From assembly GCA_947359465.1 (NCBI GenBank), contig OX375873.1:40272437-40336436 (forward strand): a stretch of DNA of 64,000 nucleotides, given 5' to 3'. Of this stretch, positions 34,258 through 46,851 are shown piece by piece. Both the position numbers and the translations under genes were made by a program. This stretch comes from Metellina segmentata (Eukaryota > Arthropoda > Arachnida > Araneae > Tetragnathidae). Every line of letters starts with the position of its first letter. Positions within the stretch are counted from its first letter, which is position 1. The notes below the pieces were generated by a model that was not told the origin of the DNA, ran no database searches, and saw only the letters and a program-made list of their open reading frames with translations.

Positions 34258-34366
34258 GACAGAGATTCAAAATTACGTGGTACGTCCTCGGATCTTTCCC
34301 TTCGGGGTTGCCGTCGCCAGTAGCCAGCTGTGTTGCTTCAATGAGATGTTAAATTACTACCAACCT
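34258..34366 (+). mobile_element. SINE copy 6 (3' part)
   Basis: attcaaaattacgtggtacg, then tcctcggatctttccc through a tail ending ttaaattactacc is the SINE 3' core in plus orientation. Confidence 0.65.
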
Positions 34367-34374
34367 AAGTAATG

Positions 34375-34585
34375 CTGGGTCGCGGATTAGCAACTGGAGG
34401 GTTGAGAGTTCGAACCCAATCAAAGGCAGTCGTGTAAGAAGGGGCTGGTGTACCTTCAGTTTGTCGTGGCCTAAAATGTACTCACATTAACATGGTATGG
34501 AAATTGAGAGAAGAAGGGGGAGAAGCTCAGGTGTCACCTCGTCATCTGACCCTAAAGTAATGCGGGGTTGTCGTGGCCCACTGTG
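34375..34585 (+). mobile_element. SINE copy 7 (head and body)
   Basis: The tRNA-like head has gagttcgaaccc (34406-34417) as B box, followed by the body (tcacattaacatggtatgga) and core (gtcacctcgtcatctgaccc). It lies head-to-tail after copy 6, about 10 bases away. Confidence 0.7.
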
Positions 34586-34589
34586 AGTT

Positions 34590-35185
34590 CCCAATCTGCC
34601 CTAGCAATCTGTGAGTTGTAGGGCACATTGAAATTGTACGTATTGTGGTGACTAGCGTAGCATGGTCAAATGTACGCCATGAAACCCCAATTAACTAATC
34701 TAATGTAATACATACCTGGCAACTTCGGTGCGTGAATTACTGTGCAAACTGATCAGCAGCCCTATGGCACTTGTAAATATCTCTACGTGAAAATGGTTTA
34801 ATTTTGTGTTACCTTCATTCCCTAAAAATGGGTGCATGAAGTTTTGAAACATCCTGTAGATTGGAATTAAATTGTTAACAATATTATTTAGCAAAATGGG
34901 GTGGTCGAGGTGCTTAGGTTAGGTGCTGGGATTGGGATATGATCTCTGGAAACGAAAGGTGAATAGTTCCTAGTGATGTTCATTTAGTTTCCAGCTTGAT
35001 TTCCCAACCCAGGAGACAGAGAAATAGTTAGGGTAGGCGATATTTGAAACACCTACCTTAATCTTGTTAGTAATCTTTCTCGCTAGCTCGTCAAATGATC
35101 GAACTCTCATTCGAATGTAATTAAAAAATCTGGATTTTCACTTAAATCCGCAAAAGATGTGTAAAATCTACCTCGTGAAAGTCTG
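34590..35185. other. No gene recognised
   Basis: Mixed composition intergenic sequence without supported features. Confidence 0.4.
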
Positions 35186-35189
35186 AGGT

Positions 35190-35387
35190 CAACAAATGGA
35201 TGCATCCAGTAACGTCTATTTCGTTTCAAAATGTATTTTCTGTACACCAATAAGAGAAATAAACACGTTTTCATCGAAGACATCCATCGCAAATGGCGCG
35301 AAATGAGTACTTTCGTTACTTCACAGTTCTGTGTGCATAGTTGAGTTGCGGCGCCGCACGTTAAAAACCGGATGTGTGCACCGGGCC
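35190..35387. mobile_element. Truncated copy of the 21.3-kb Harbinger MITE
   Basis: It aligns in reverse to the left half of the element at 21326-21696, including atccagtaacgtct, cgcgaaatgag and the terminus ccggatgtgtgcaccgggcc. TTA follows at 35388. The other end is missing. Confidence 0.75.
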
Positions 35388-35390
35388 TTA

Positions 35391-36100
35391 GTGTGTATGT
35401 GCATTTTCTTGAAGGTGTTATGCTCAGCTTAGTCAAATATAGTTCAATTGAATAAAACCCATTCCAGCAATCCATTATTCTATACATGAATTATACCTCT
35501 AGTTATAGATTTACTCATGCATACGTATTATAATAATTTTACTATATAAACATAGCTTTTTTTTTTAATATAAAGCGAGGTTAAAACTTCCAATCAAAAG
35601 AATTTTTGATACTCAAGTGTGGATTAACACTTTTTATATGATTCTCTCTATTTTCCAAGCTCGAAACCGTACATATTATTGGTTTTGCTTTAAACCTATT
35701 CCCTTCGGATTCGTCGTGGTTCAGTGGGTACACGCGCACTGTGCTAGAAACCGTGGATTCTTGTCAGGTGTTTTCCTCCCCGGTGTCGAAAGTATGAGTT
35801 TAGGATGCAAAATGGTTACCCGCGACTCACTTATAAATTTAACATTTACTAAAGAATATTGACCAAAGACTACACGTCTAGCAATATCTTGAACGATCTT
35901 GTAAATCAGAGCGCATCTGTTAATTCTTATTTCTATTACATATCGTGGTTGTAGTTTTCATGAATAAAAAATACATTCACACTATCGTAATGTGAGCGTG
36001 TATAATATAAGTATCAAGATACAACTATGTTTACAAATACGCTCGTAACAGTTGCTCGCGTTATAAAATTAAATCCCCGGAAGGTTTGTACTCATCCATA
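35391..36100. other. No gene recognised
   Basis: AT-rich. A G+C-richer patch near 35,700-35,830 has an 81-residue frame with no known motif. Confidence 0.35.
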
Positions 36101-36104
36101 TCTC

Positions 36105-36605
36105 CCCTCTATCTTCTATTAAACAAAGAAGTGTGCATGCGTGTGTATATTCTCTAAGCAAATCTACACTGTTTGACCAATCCACACCAAATTTGGTACA
36201 CTTATACTTTAGAACACTGCGGAAACCTATTTCTTTCCCGTCTTTAAACCAATATAGCCATGACAATTGGTACACAGGTAGTCCTATAAGTATCCCTCGA
36301 AGCCTCAATTTTAAAATCTAAAGTTTGTTTTTCTGCTATATGGGCATGGATAAGGAAAAAATGTTCTACAGGGTTTGTGTATTTGAGTTAACACAGGGAA
36401 ATGTCGCGGTCTTATTTTAGTTGTGGCGGTCATATCTGAAACCCGAGCAACGACAGGTTGTTCAGCTAGTAGTAAATAAATGCATAATCATCTTGTCACA
36501 TTATTTAGGAATGTATGTCAGATTCAAGTTTACTACACTGCCGTTGCGTGAGAGCTGTACGATTACGAGGGGCACCACACGGGGTATATTTCTGTCTTCT
36601 GTGTG
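36105..36605 (+). mobile_element. Possible Helitron-like remnant
   Basis: The start (gtgtgcatgcgtgtgtatat) and the passage accaaatttggtacacttat are typical of arthropod Helitron-like repeats. The end (ccacacggggtatatttctg) resembles their 3' end but lacks the hairpin and CTAG. Identification is by text resemblance only. Confidence 0.3.
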
Positions 36606-36609
36606 AATA

Positions 36610-37590
36610 AACTAACATTGTGTATACAGTTATGTCTCTTAGTTGATATTACATTTCGTATGCCTGGCGTAGAATGGACAAATATGGCCTTTGCGTCATA
36701 AAAGCTCAAAACCAAACAATATATTTCCCTTGAGAACATTTAGGCAATCTAAACTGTAAATTAAGCCCACTGAACTGTGGAATAAAATTACACTAAAATC
36801 GCAATTTCTGATATAATACCTCGTAGAAATGGGTCGCATTTATTTTGATGAATTGAGGTGCAATGGCTCATTTTTAACCACACAGCTTCCCTTAAACTGC
36901 ATTTACTTAATTAGAACTTGTTTAATATTCTTCATTCTCTTTCAAGACTAATAGCACAATCTATTACCTACCATTTAAGTTCTTTTATATTTCATGGCCA
37001 ATCAACGTCAAGGTCTTTCCAACGATACCTTTCAACAGCAATGAACTGAAATTTTACCAACTAATTTAAAGAAACGATTCGATCACAGTTGATAATTTTC
37101 CAGGTTTTCTTTTTTGAAACAGGATATCTTTACCAAATGAATGGCTTTTAACTATTAATTCAAATTTGTTGTTACATAAATCACTACGAATTAATTTTGT
37201 ATACTTGATCCTGGGATTTATGCGGTGATTTACACAACATACTAATTATGTAGTTGTGGCATTTTCTATGTCAGTCTACATTCAATTAAAAAAAAATTAT
37301 ATGGATACTTACATAGATAATTTATTTTATGCATACTATTAGGTTTTTCACTAAGGATAAATGCCGTGTACTATAGTATCGTCGTAACCTGTATAGTTAC
37401 GTGCAAAACAAAGAAAAATACGTTTTTCTATAAGATATTGAAAAATCTTTCCCTTTTGGGATTTTTAACAAAGCATAGATAAATTGTTTAGTTGATTAAT
37501 AGAGCGATTAGATAATACAACATATAAAATTAAATATTACTTGCAGGCTCTTATTAAAATTAGGTTCATATGTTTGGTAATGGTAATGTT
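36610..37590. other. No gene recognised
   Basis: AT-rich intergenic DNA. Confidence 0.4.
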
Positions 37591-37596
37591 TAGTTA

Positions 37597-37692
37597 ACAT
37601 CGTACTAGAGTAACTCAACGGGCTATTGACGATGGTCTTGGATCGATCCTGTAAAGGAAAGATTCAATTACAACACCACGTAATTTTGAACC
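37597..37692 (-). mobile_element. SINE copy 8 (3' fragment)
   Basis: Plus text aacatcgtactagagtaact, then acaacaccacgtaattttga matches the reverse of the SINE 3' end. Confidence 0.6.
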
Positions 37693-37699
37693 ACACCAT

Positions 37700-39000
37700 A
37701 TGTTTGGACACAAGTTGTATGTAATTTGTCTTGATACATAATAGGTTTGATATTTACCAGTAGTGACGCTTTTAAAGCAAAAGCTTGATGCAACATATAA
37801 AATAGCTTTAGAACTTTCCGCATAAGAGTACCGGATGAAATGACAGTTTGAAATGGTAGCGTAAAAGAACAAGATCTCTGGGTTTCACCACTACAACATT
37901 TATTCTAACATCCTATATATTTACTGACATGTACAGCAAAAATTACTGATATTTTACGAGATCATAATATCAGTGTAACGTCAGATGAAGAGGGAAAATG
38001 TCAAGTGCCCAGAACTTTATGACCGATGTAATGTCAAACGGAGTGCTGTAATGGTCTAGCGTTAGTTATGGACAGTTGATCACTTGAAAGGAGTTTTAAC
38101 CCCCCCCCCCCTTTTAAGGAAGTCGTGAATATGGGTGCTTGATCAGTGAAACCGCCTTAAGAGTGTCACAACTTTGAGTGTTACAGAAGGCTGTGAATGT
38201 TTCAGAAGCGCTTTTTCTCACAATTGGTAAAACGAATAGTTCATTTGTGTAATTTATAAGTAACACTTGATGGAAACAATTTAATTTTACAAATTTGCGT
38301 GGAATCAAGTACGCGAAGATAAATTCTGAGGTGAAAGCTGTATTGCAATCTTCAAAAAGAACTGAATTTAGTCCATCGTGCAACAGAAACACGTTGTGCA
38401 CGGGAGAGTATTCTTGTGAATGACGTTACTGTCCCCATAGGATTATTCTCCACTATTACGTGAAATAGTGTAATGCACTTAATCTGTTGCGAAGTACAGA
38501 ATTATCTCTTGTTTGGACTAATTTACAGTTGTGTTGCCGGCAATGACCTTTAAAAAACCATTTTCACAAGAATTTCACTTTTTTTTTTAATTATACAAAG
38601 TATTATACAGCTTTTTAGCTCTTGAAATCGCTTCGGATTTTTTCATCTCCGACTATAATAACAGGATATAGAATTTTTTATAAAGTGTTGACTCTTACAT
38701 CATGGGGGTTTATAAAGTTTTTAGCTTTTTCTCGAAATGGAATTTTCCAAAAATATTAATCTCCGCAAAATACAATACCTCAAAATACAACAATTAAATT
38801 ATTTTGGAATTTTTTTTCATGTTCCGCGATTATAAAGCAGAGTTTGCAGCAATATTATAGAGGAATATATAGTTTAAAAAAAAAAAAAACAGGATATACA
38901 CCTTAATATTTTTTGCATTAAATATTTTGAGGTTTTCTTCACGGATGACTGACGTCAAAGACCACAATTAATTTAAATATAACAAATACAAATATTGACG
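37700..39000. other. No gene recognised
   Basis: AT-rich, with C and A homopolymers near 38,101 and 38,876. There is a 95-residue minus-strand frame (38114-38401) without motifs. Confidence 0.4.
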
Positions 39001-39004
39001 ACCC

Positions 39005-39905
39005 GCTACAGGCTCAAGTCCAACAAGGCGGGTCCTTTGTTTATGAATTCCCCAATTCCCACTGACTATCCAATTGCATCTTAAATTGGTACACTCCCTT
39101 TGAATTAACAATACTTTCTGTTAACGCGTTCCAATTGTCTATTACCCTATTAAAGTAGTAGTTATTCCTTAAATCCCGATTAAAATGCGTCTTATTCAAT
39201 TTATACCCATGACCCCTTGTTCTGTTATCCCTATTGAAATTTAAGCCCTCTGTGTCCCCTTGTTTTACCAACTTGATAAGATGAATCAAATCCCCCCTCA
39301 TTCTTCTTCTTTCCAGTGTAAACATGTTTAGCTTACTTAAACGTGTATTATAGTCGAGATTTGATATCCCCTTTAATATTTTTGTAGCTCTGTGCTGAAC
39401 CCTTTCAATTAATTCTATATCCTTTCTCATATATGGAGCCCAGAATTGTACAGCACATTCTAGATGTGGTCTTACTAAGCCCTTATATAACGGCAAGATT
39501 ATATTCTTATCCCTTGAAGTTACAGTATTTTTAATATACCCCAATGACCTATTAACCTTTTTACCCGCAGCTGAACATTGATGACCCATTTTAAAATCCC
39601 TGTGAATTATCACAAAAGATCCTTGGCCGTTTCTCCTTCCTTTACCTTTACTCCATGCAGACAGTACTCGGCTCCACTGTTCCTGTAACCCATATGCAGA
39701 ACTTGACATTTCCCTACATTAAATGACATACCCCATTTTACAGCCCATTCGGATATCTTATCAAAATCCCCTTGTAAATTCTTTATCTGTAACTTCCATT
39801 GTCCCCCATATTTTTACGTCATCTGCAAATATACAGATTCTATTCTTAATCCCCTGACCTATATCACTGTAGTAATAGTTGTAGCTCAAAACCTGAATCA
39901 ATGTC
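39005..39905 (-). mobile_element. CR1-type LINE, 3' end (RT C-terminal part)
   Basis: On the minus strand RT motif C (ICIFADDVKIWG) is at about 39830. It is followed by WAVKWGMSFNVGKCQVLHMG, then LGYIKNTVTSRDKNIILPLYKGLVRPHLE and ERVQHRATKIL in broken frames. The protein ends near 39041 with YQFKMQLDSQWEL. This order is standard for the C-terminal RT and thumb region of CR1-like LINEs. A short 3' tail (39005-39040) contains ggctcaagtccaacaaggcg. It is 5'-truncated and frameshifted near 39640 and 39780. Confidence 0.75.
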
Positions 39906-40239
39906 CGTGGAAGATAATTCACTTAAGAAACTGGAAAACCGTAATATTTTTTTAAATATGACGTTAGCGTAAATGGTATTTTTTTAACAGTTTGCTCCAT
40001 TTTATAAATAAGAAATTTTAAAAACACTATTTTCTGCAATTAAATGAATTTTCTGGTGTAAAGCAATAGCAAATCTATAAAAAATCTGTTCCGTGAAAAG
40101 TTTATTGAAATTTCCTCCAAGGGCAGAGAAATATCAAGCAACCAACCGTGTTCACAACAGAGCATAATTCTACTTAATGAACACAACTGTGTCCTAAGGG
40201 GAAAAAATCCTTCCTCTCATTCACAAGGTCTATCACATT

Positions 40240-40314
40240 TAGGGATGGCGAACCTATCGCCAGAGTCGGCACGTAAGAAAATTTTGCTGGCACGTTAAAG
40301 ATTTACGGGCGATA
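40240..40314. mobile_element. hAT-like terminus
   Basis: agggatggcgaacctatcgc followed by ggcacgtaag and ctggcacg is the form of a hAT (Charlie-type) end. A Helitron-like element starts 75 bases in. The opposite end was not found. Confidence 0.4.
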
Positions 40315-41856
40315 TCTATCTATTTAAATAAGAATGGAGTGTTTGTTTGTACATTCAATATTTTCGACCCATTTCAAGTTTTCTATCCGTTTTTGACCCT
40401 TCTGATGACGAATCCGCCTTTTTCTCGTTTGTTGTCTGTCTGTCTGTCTGTCCGTCCGTCTGTCTGTATGTTGTGCCCTATACACGTCCACGCGGTTTAA
40501 GATATTTTCATGGAAATTTGCATACAGTGAGTACTTATCTTCATTTATCGAGTGGAATTGGTTGCGAAAGTCTGTCTGTCCGTCTTTCTGTTCTATGCTC
40601 GATTTTGTGTTTGTGTGTTTGTGTAGGCATCACATACATTGTGTTTCAGATATTTGATTGCAATGTATTTTATTTTATACATTATCTAATAGTTTAGTGA
40701 ATGCAATATTAAACAATTCTTTATTGTTATATTTAGATGAGTTTCATGCTAAAACACCTGAGTAGGTATACTTAAATCAACCATAATTTGGTAGTTCTGG
40801 AAAAATTGGAATGTCTATTGAATATTACGATTACTTCAATTGCTTTACCAGTACTGCTAAAAAAGTAATTATTCTTCAAAAAATTATATTTTTTAATGGA
40901 ATTTCAGCTTTGATACTTCATTTATTTCGAGTCTTATTTTTGTTCTTTGCGCAATGAAAACGATTTCGGAATATTTGAGACAGACGATATTTTTCAACGA
41001 ATGGGAATAAAACGGAAACTCGTGTTTCTTTCGCTCTGAATTAATTTCGTTTTTCTAAATTTTATACACTTTTTAGTTGTAAGTTGTGGCAACTGCAAGA
41101 TCAAGAGATAAAAAGGAATCACAAATTAATATCTTTAGAACAACTTTTACCCGACATCTTTTATTTTGTTTCATTTCGCAGTTTTCTTTTCAAATATTTA
41201 TTATTTTAATCAATTGTGTTTATTTTTCATCACACGGATCACCAACACAAAGTATTCGACTAAAAGTAGCAGGAAAGTTAGAATAAAGCAAATTGTAGGT
41301 GTAAATATGCCATTATTGAAAGAATAATGTTGTTATGGAAAGAATAATAATGTTTAAAAAATCCGAACTAGAACTTTTCAAACATTAAAATATTCTTTGT
41401 TATGGAAAATTTCGAAGTTCCACAATGCCCTGTTGTCGCATGCCGGGTACAAGAGTGCCACAAGTAAAAAAAAAATATTGTTTTATTGACTATGAGTTCG
41501 AGAGTACTCGCCGTAAATCGTCGTGTTTATTAATTGAGTTGAACATTAAAAGAACTTAAGAAATGGAATTCCAAATCTTCCTCAAAATCGTCTTTTGTAG
41601 TAGAAAATTTTACCAGCTTTCGTCATTTTGTAGCAATGTCTTACAGCAAGAGTGCGATGTATGTGAAATGTATTAGATGAATAGATATGCATGTGTAGGA
41701 TTTGTGTCCAAAGTAAGTTGTAGAAATTTTAAAGATGGCGAAAGGTTTTAAAATAATATTTCATTCTACAAAAAACGTAAGTCATTATATATTTTCATCA
41801 TCTCTTCGATCTAGAGTAAACTTATTCAAACCGAGTAAGGTCGGGTAATTTGCTAG
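40315..41856 (+). mobile_element. Helitron-like element A (non-autonomous)
   Basis: The 5' end TCTATCTATTTAAATAAGAA is preceded by A. The 3' end has a hairpin (CCGA, loop gtaagg, TCGG) at 41831-41844, then a spacer and CTAG at 41853-41856, followed by T. This agrees with insertion between A and T. The 5' half has tgtctgtc-rich text. There is no Rep or helicase, so it is non-autonomous. Confidence 0.65.
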
Positions 41857-44167
41857 TATATATATAAAATTCAAATACCACTCACTCATTGACTGACTGA
41901 CTCATCACTGTATCTCAAGAACTACAAGTCCTAGGAAGCTGAAATTTTGCAGGGTGATTCTTCTTATATCGTAGGGTTGCACTAAGAAATTATTTTGAAA
42001 AATTATAATCCTAAGAGGCCTAAAATTGACCTAAGGCAGAAGCCAAAAGCAATTTGAAATCGCCATACAAATAACATTGAGTATAAAACGATTGCTGTAC
42101 GCATCTCCGATTGCTTTACCCCAGTGTTGATCGAAAAACAATTTTCTTAAAAGAAATTAAGTTATAATGTTCATGTTTGAACTTAATTTTTACTTCTTCC
42201 CATGATAAAAATAATATTTATGAATATTTGATTGACGAAGAAAGAATATTTAGAACATTTATTATAATTACTTAAATTTTATAATGGAACACGAAAAGCC
42301 CAAACGATAAACTCATTGATCATAAAAGCGTAATTTTGCTACTCGGTATCTGGCAACCTCAGAATTAATGTTTAATTGGATTTATATTTCTTTTTTTGGG
42401 TAGTTGAGTAGAAAACGAGATGGTTGCGGTCATATTTGGGATTCCCAAGTATTATAAATATGTGTTCTATTTGCTTATAAATCATTGTCTTTATCAATAT
42501 TGTTCCAAGTTTTTTGTCGAATTTTTTTACTTTAGAATATATTCAGGAAGTTGAAATTCATCACGCTAGAACAGATATTGTTATTTTCAAAATTCTGACT
42601 TTTTTAAGGATTAGAATTTTGTTTCTGTTTACTTATGTGTTCTGGAATATTACCTATTCCAGAAATATTATTTAGGAGTTGGATTTTATTTATTTATTTC
42701 CTACACAAAATATCACTAGACATTGGTACTTTCGTGGTAGTATATGTATATTTCCAAAATCTTCCTTTAAATCTTTGTTTGAATACCTAATAGTAAAATA
42801 AAAAGATTAAAAAAATAAATAAAATTTACAAATCAATATAATTTTTTAAGTGTGTAATTAATTATTTTAAAATGACATGAAAAATTTCAAAAATAACTTT
42901 AAAATAAATTGGGTTACATTAAATTAAAACTGGTAGTCATACTTTGTAGTTCAAAATATATTTCAAAATTTTGATACAGCTTTTCATTGAAATACGATTA
43001 AAATAAATTAAATTTCATTTGTTTTTCATGTTTCATGGGTGTTATTGAAAGCTTACGACATAGTCAAGTAACTACATCTATCATTCTAAATAGATACGTG
43101 CCTTCCATTTAGAAACCAAATTTCTGATCTTAAAAAGTACCATAAGGGTGCAATTTAAAACTGTATGTGTGTTGGAGAAATGGGAATTTTTAACAAGACT
43201 TTGTGATCTTGAAATAATATCACACTAAGTAATTTTGGAAAATTGAAATTTTATGTCTTAAGAGATAGATAGTCCGGGTTGCTTACTCTATTTATTGAAG
43301 CTGTTCTTACACAACTTAGATGCATGTGAATCGTTCGTTGAAAGTGATTTTCTTTTTGCAAAAGCGCTGTAAAATCAACCTTCTGTTTATTAAAAAATTG
43401 TTATCGATTGGGTTTAATTTGTCAACTCTGATGACATGTATTTCTAACAAAATCTCTTATACCACATGCCACTGAATGGTATTTTCTGGAAAAAGGTGTG
43501 TTTGCTTCAAATTAAATTATTCACGAATGCCGTAAATTTTTAGCCCCCTTGGACATATAGAACGTGGGATAATATGTAGCCTATCATATCCGCAGGGTTC
43601 TAAAATATAAGTGCATCAAATGTGTGGATTGGTCAAAAGGTGGATTAGTGTAGAGAACAGACAAACGTAGACTCTGCTTTATATACCTAACAGAAGTTCC
43701 TTTATTCCCCCTGCAGCTGAATGGAATTTTCAAGAAAAATTGCGTTTGCTTCAAACTAAATTAGTATTATATTGATGCTGAAATTCGAAAATATCGCATA
43801 CTAGGTGAAAGAATGGTACAATGAAAATATATTCATAGGAAAACTAAGTGCAAGACTATCCACCGAAAATTCGCCATTTTTACTGAAATTGAATGCACGG
43901 AAATATTCGTAGTCACTCGAAAACTTAAAATAAACTTCAGCAGAAGTGTGACGAATATGAAATGGATTATATGATTGTATACAACATATATGCATACTTG
44001 CGTCCGAAGTAAATTGTAGAAGCAATGGAGAAGTTAAATTGGTATTAAATTTTTTTTCCCCGCACACTTACATGATGCTAACATTCTTTTATGAAAAAGA
44101 ATTGATGATGACTTTTCAATCAATATAGTATTAATTTAACCCGAGCAAAGCCGGATATTTCTGCTAG
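41857..44167 (+). mobile_element. Helitron-like element B (non-autonomous), head-to-tail with A
   Basis: It starts in TATATATATAAAATTCAAAT directly after the CTAG of element A. It ends with a hairpin-like ccgagcaaagccgg (44141-44154) and CTAG (44164-44167) followed by T. Its last 350 bases resemble the last 350 of element A (for example aaatggattatatga against aaatgtattagatga). An internal passage near 43,470-43,520 is repeated at 43,710-43,760. No coding capacity is visible. Confidence 0.55.
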
Positions 44168-44279
44168 TCATTATAAATTATTCAAAATTTTACTTCAATC
44201 TTTACAATGTACGAATTAAGTTGTTTTGCACGAAATAAAATAACAAATATATACCTAACCAAGGTATTTAGGTAGGTAA

Positions 44280-44545
44280 GTATTTTAATTAACGTCGCAC
44301 CGCGGGAAAACACAACAGGCTATTGACTACGGTTCGCGATCAAACCCGAAGGAAAAGATCCGAGGACAACACCACGTAATTTTTAGCCACATGAGCTGAC
44401 ACCCCACTCTCCAAGGTTTCACACCACGCCTTCGTGAAGATAGTTCAGGTCACGACAGATTAAACGTGCCCCAGTCCCTTTTGTAGACGACGGTCTTTTG
44501 ATGGATTCGAATTCACAAACCACCGGTTGCTAATCCATTACTCAT
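44280..44545 (-). mobile_element. SINE copy 9 (near full length)
   Basis: Plus text taacgtcgcaccgcgggaaa, then agatccgaggacaacaccac, the body (cacgacagattaaacgtgcc) and a B box in reverse (ggattcgaattc, 44503-44514) with the tRNA-like head beyond it. Confidence 0.75.
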
Positions 44546-44753
44546 CGAACATTTCAACTTCGATGAAACATCTTCTTCCACAATGCATTCATTTTGTAAA
44601 TATTTCTAGATACATCTCTTCATTGGAAATTTGGTCCATTTACGAAGAAACAGAAAAAAATTTTGAACATAATACACGTATCTTCAAACATAACATTTAT
44701 CAGTCAATACGGTTTATATGTAATGATATGTATACTACACTACACTACAATAG

Positions 44754-45230
44754 TTGACCGGACGCCTGCGTATTTGCATAAAATCCGACAACTTATTTGG
44801 GTGTGTTTTTCGTGGTACGGACTGGAACCTTTGCATGGTGTTCCTGGTAGATTGAACTCACACATCAATATTTTGTGGAAACTGGTTCTTCCTACGCCCT
44901 GGCAATTTTATGGAATGGACGAATGTTACTTCCAGGATGACAAAGCTCCATGTCATGTTGCAGCCACTATCAAGCAGTGGTATCGAGATATAGATGTAAA
45001 AATGTCTTCCCTGGCCTGCTCAGAGTCCCTACCTAAACTCCATAAAACATTGTTGGGACGAGTTAGAGCGACGTTTACGGACCCGAAATCCCCAGCTGAG
45101 CTGGCGACATTCTTGCAGCAGGAATGGACACAAATACCCATAGCTGTGTATCAAATCCTTGTTGAAAGTATGCCCAGAAGGGTTGCTAGTGTTATTGAAG
45201 CATGTGGGGACCATTCCCCTATTAAAGCAT
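44754..45230 (+). mobile_element. Tc1-like transposase relic
   Basis: The frame covers SWYGLEPLHGVPGRLNSHI, then VLPTPWQFYGMDECYFQDDK (second Asp in QDD), APCHVA, and a degenerate third block where DLNPIE has been lost (CSESLPKLHKTLLG). The Tc1 C-terminus LVESMPRRVASVIEACG follows. The first catalytic Asp region is absent. It is better preserved than the other Tc1 pieces but still inactive. Confidence 0.75.
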
Positions 45231-45610
45231 GTATTCTTTCCCCTATACCATCTCACATCTTGCTGTCCGGACCAGAATTGTGGGGTAGTGTATATGGAAC
45301 ATGATTATCTCCAAGACATTGGCTGAAGTATTTCATCATCGTTTTCAGAAAGCAAGTGGGCAACGAGAAAAAAACTTCCTTTCTGATTTTATGCATTTCA
45401 AATTTTTAACTGCTATTGAGCAAACTGTCACGGAAACATCCCGCATTGTAATAATTATTGGACAGCGAATTTGCAAGTTAGGTCTATTGCATACTTTCAA
45501 TGAATATAATGTAATTGCAGCACGTGACTATCCCCCTATTAAAGTATGTATTCTTTCCCTTATACCATCACATATTGCTGTCCGGTTCATTATTGTAGGG
45601 TAGTGTATCA
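45215..45610 (+). repeat. Duplicated Tc1 3' tail
   Basis: The tail cccctattaaagcatgtatt then ctttcccctataccatct (45218 on) recurs at 45532-45610 as cccctattaaagtatgtatt with the same continuation and gtagggtagtgta end. The 230 bases between them are unrelated to the tail. Confidence 0.7.
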
Positions 45611-46288
45611 AAAAAGTTTTTATTTCCATGTAAATTTTTCTAAAAAGGTCTTTTCAGGAATTAATGCATTGCAAACAACAAATTTAGCTTCTTAAATGCG
45701 CTAAAAAATTTGCTTGTTTCTGCACATCTTAATTTGCAAACATATGTTGACCGATTTGAAATAGATTATATAAAACTGAATAGTTAAAATCCGAAATCTA
45801 TTTAGGTTCAACTACACATTGTATGCCGATATTGTCATATTTCTTAAGTTTTGTTAGTAACTTCGGCGTTAATCATTATAAAACAAGTACATAAAAGCAA
45901 GCTACAATGTCTTCCCCACCCCCAATGTGTTAGAGTGGAAGTACATTAATTTAAAACAGGCACACCGGTTTTATAATACATGCGAATATATTTTAAGCTA
46001 AAAAAGCAACTTAAAATATTTTCGTTAAGCTCTTTTCTTTATTACACGGTGAAGTTTAATACTCAGCAGATTTTTTCCATAATTGAAAAGGCTGACTTTT
46101 TTAGATTTTTCTGATCGGATTAACTCTTGTAATATCCGTCAAAGAAATAAAAAAAAGCTCCAGGAGACTGCATTTTATTGGCAATAAATATTTTACGGTT
46201 TCCATGCCTTTCTCTGATTTAATTTTTATTAATAGGTTTGCTTCGTCAACCGAGAGTTTTTGCTTCTACTAGAAGATTAGGTACTGGG
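45611..46288. other. No gene recognised
   Basis: AT-rich spacer before the long-inverted-repeat element. Confidence 0.4.
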
Positions 46289-46851
46289 TCATTCCACGCA
46301 AAATGAGCAAATCGCCGTGGCTGACACATCACCGGTTTTAATGATAATTAATTCTGAGATAGATCACATATAGCAAGGAGGAACTGCCAAATATTAGATG
46401 TCCAAGATGTATATTTTATTTTTTATTGAATTTGAAAGTTCAAGGTCAAACAAATGTAGATGTTTTTGCACTAATTGTAGCCTGTTTGAGACCCTATATT
46501 TCAATAAGTTATTGGCACAAATTAATTTTTCTTATATTGTTACATTCTTCAGAAAAAGATCTTTAAGGAAATGTCAAGAAATAGTTTTATATCCGTCACT
46601 GCTCATTCTCAGGGATCAGCGAAATTAGAGATTTTGCCAGTTTGATATAAATTTCAAATTGCGCTAGTTCCTTTAAAAATGGAGAAAAACAGTACCAAAA
46701 ATTATTCTTAACAAAGCACTTCTTCTGTCTAAAAGTTTAGTTTCATTTAGTGATTGTGTTTCTATTCCTTAGATAAGAAAAAAAATAGTAAACAAAGAAA
46801 ATTATTGAAAACAGCGATTTTTCTACTTTTTTAAATACAAATTTCATTGAG

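Noticed and set aside
40426..40620. Cys/Ser-rich frame in tgtc repeats
   Set aside because: It is a translated microsatellite (tgtctgtc) in a Helitron-like element, not protein.
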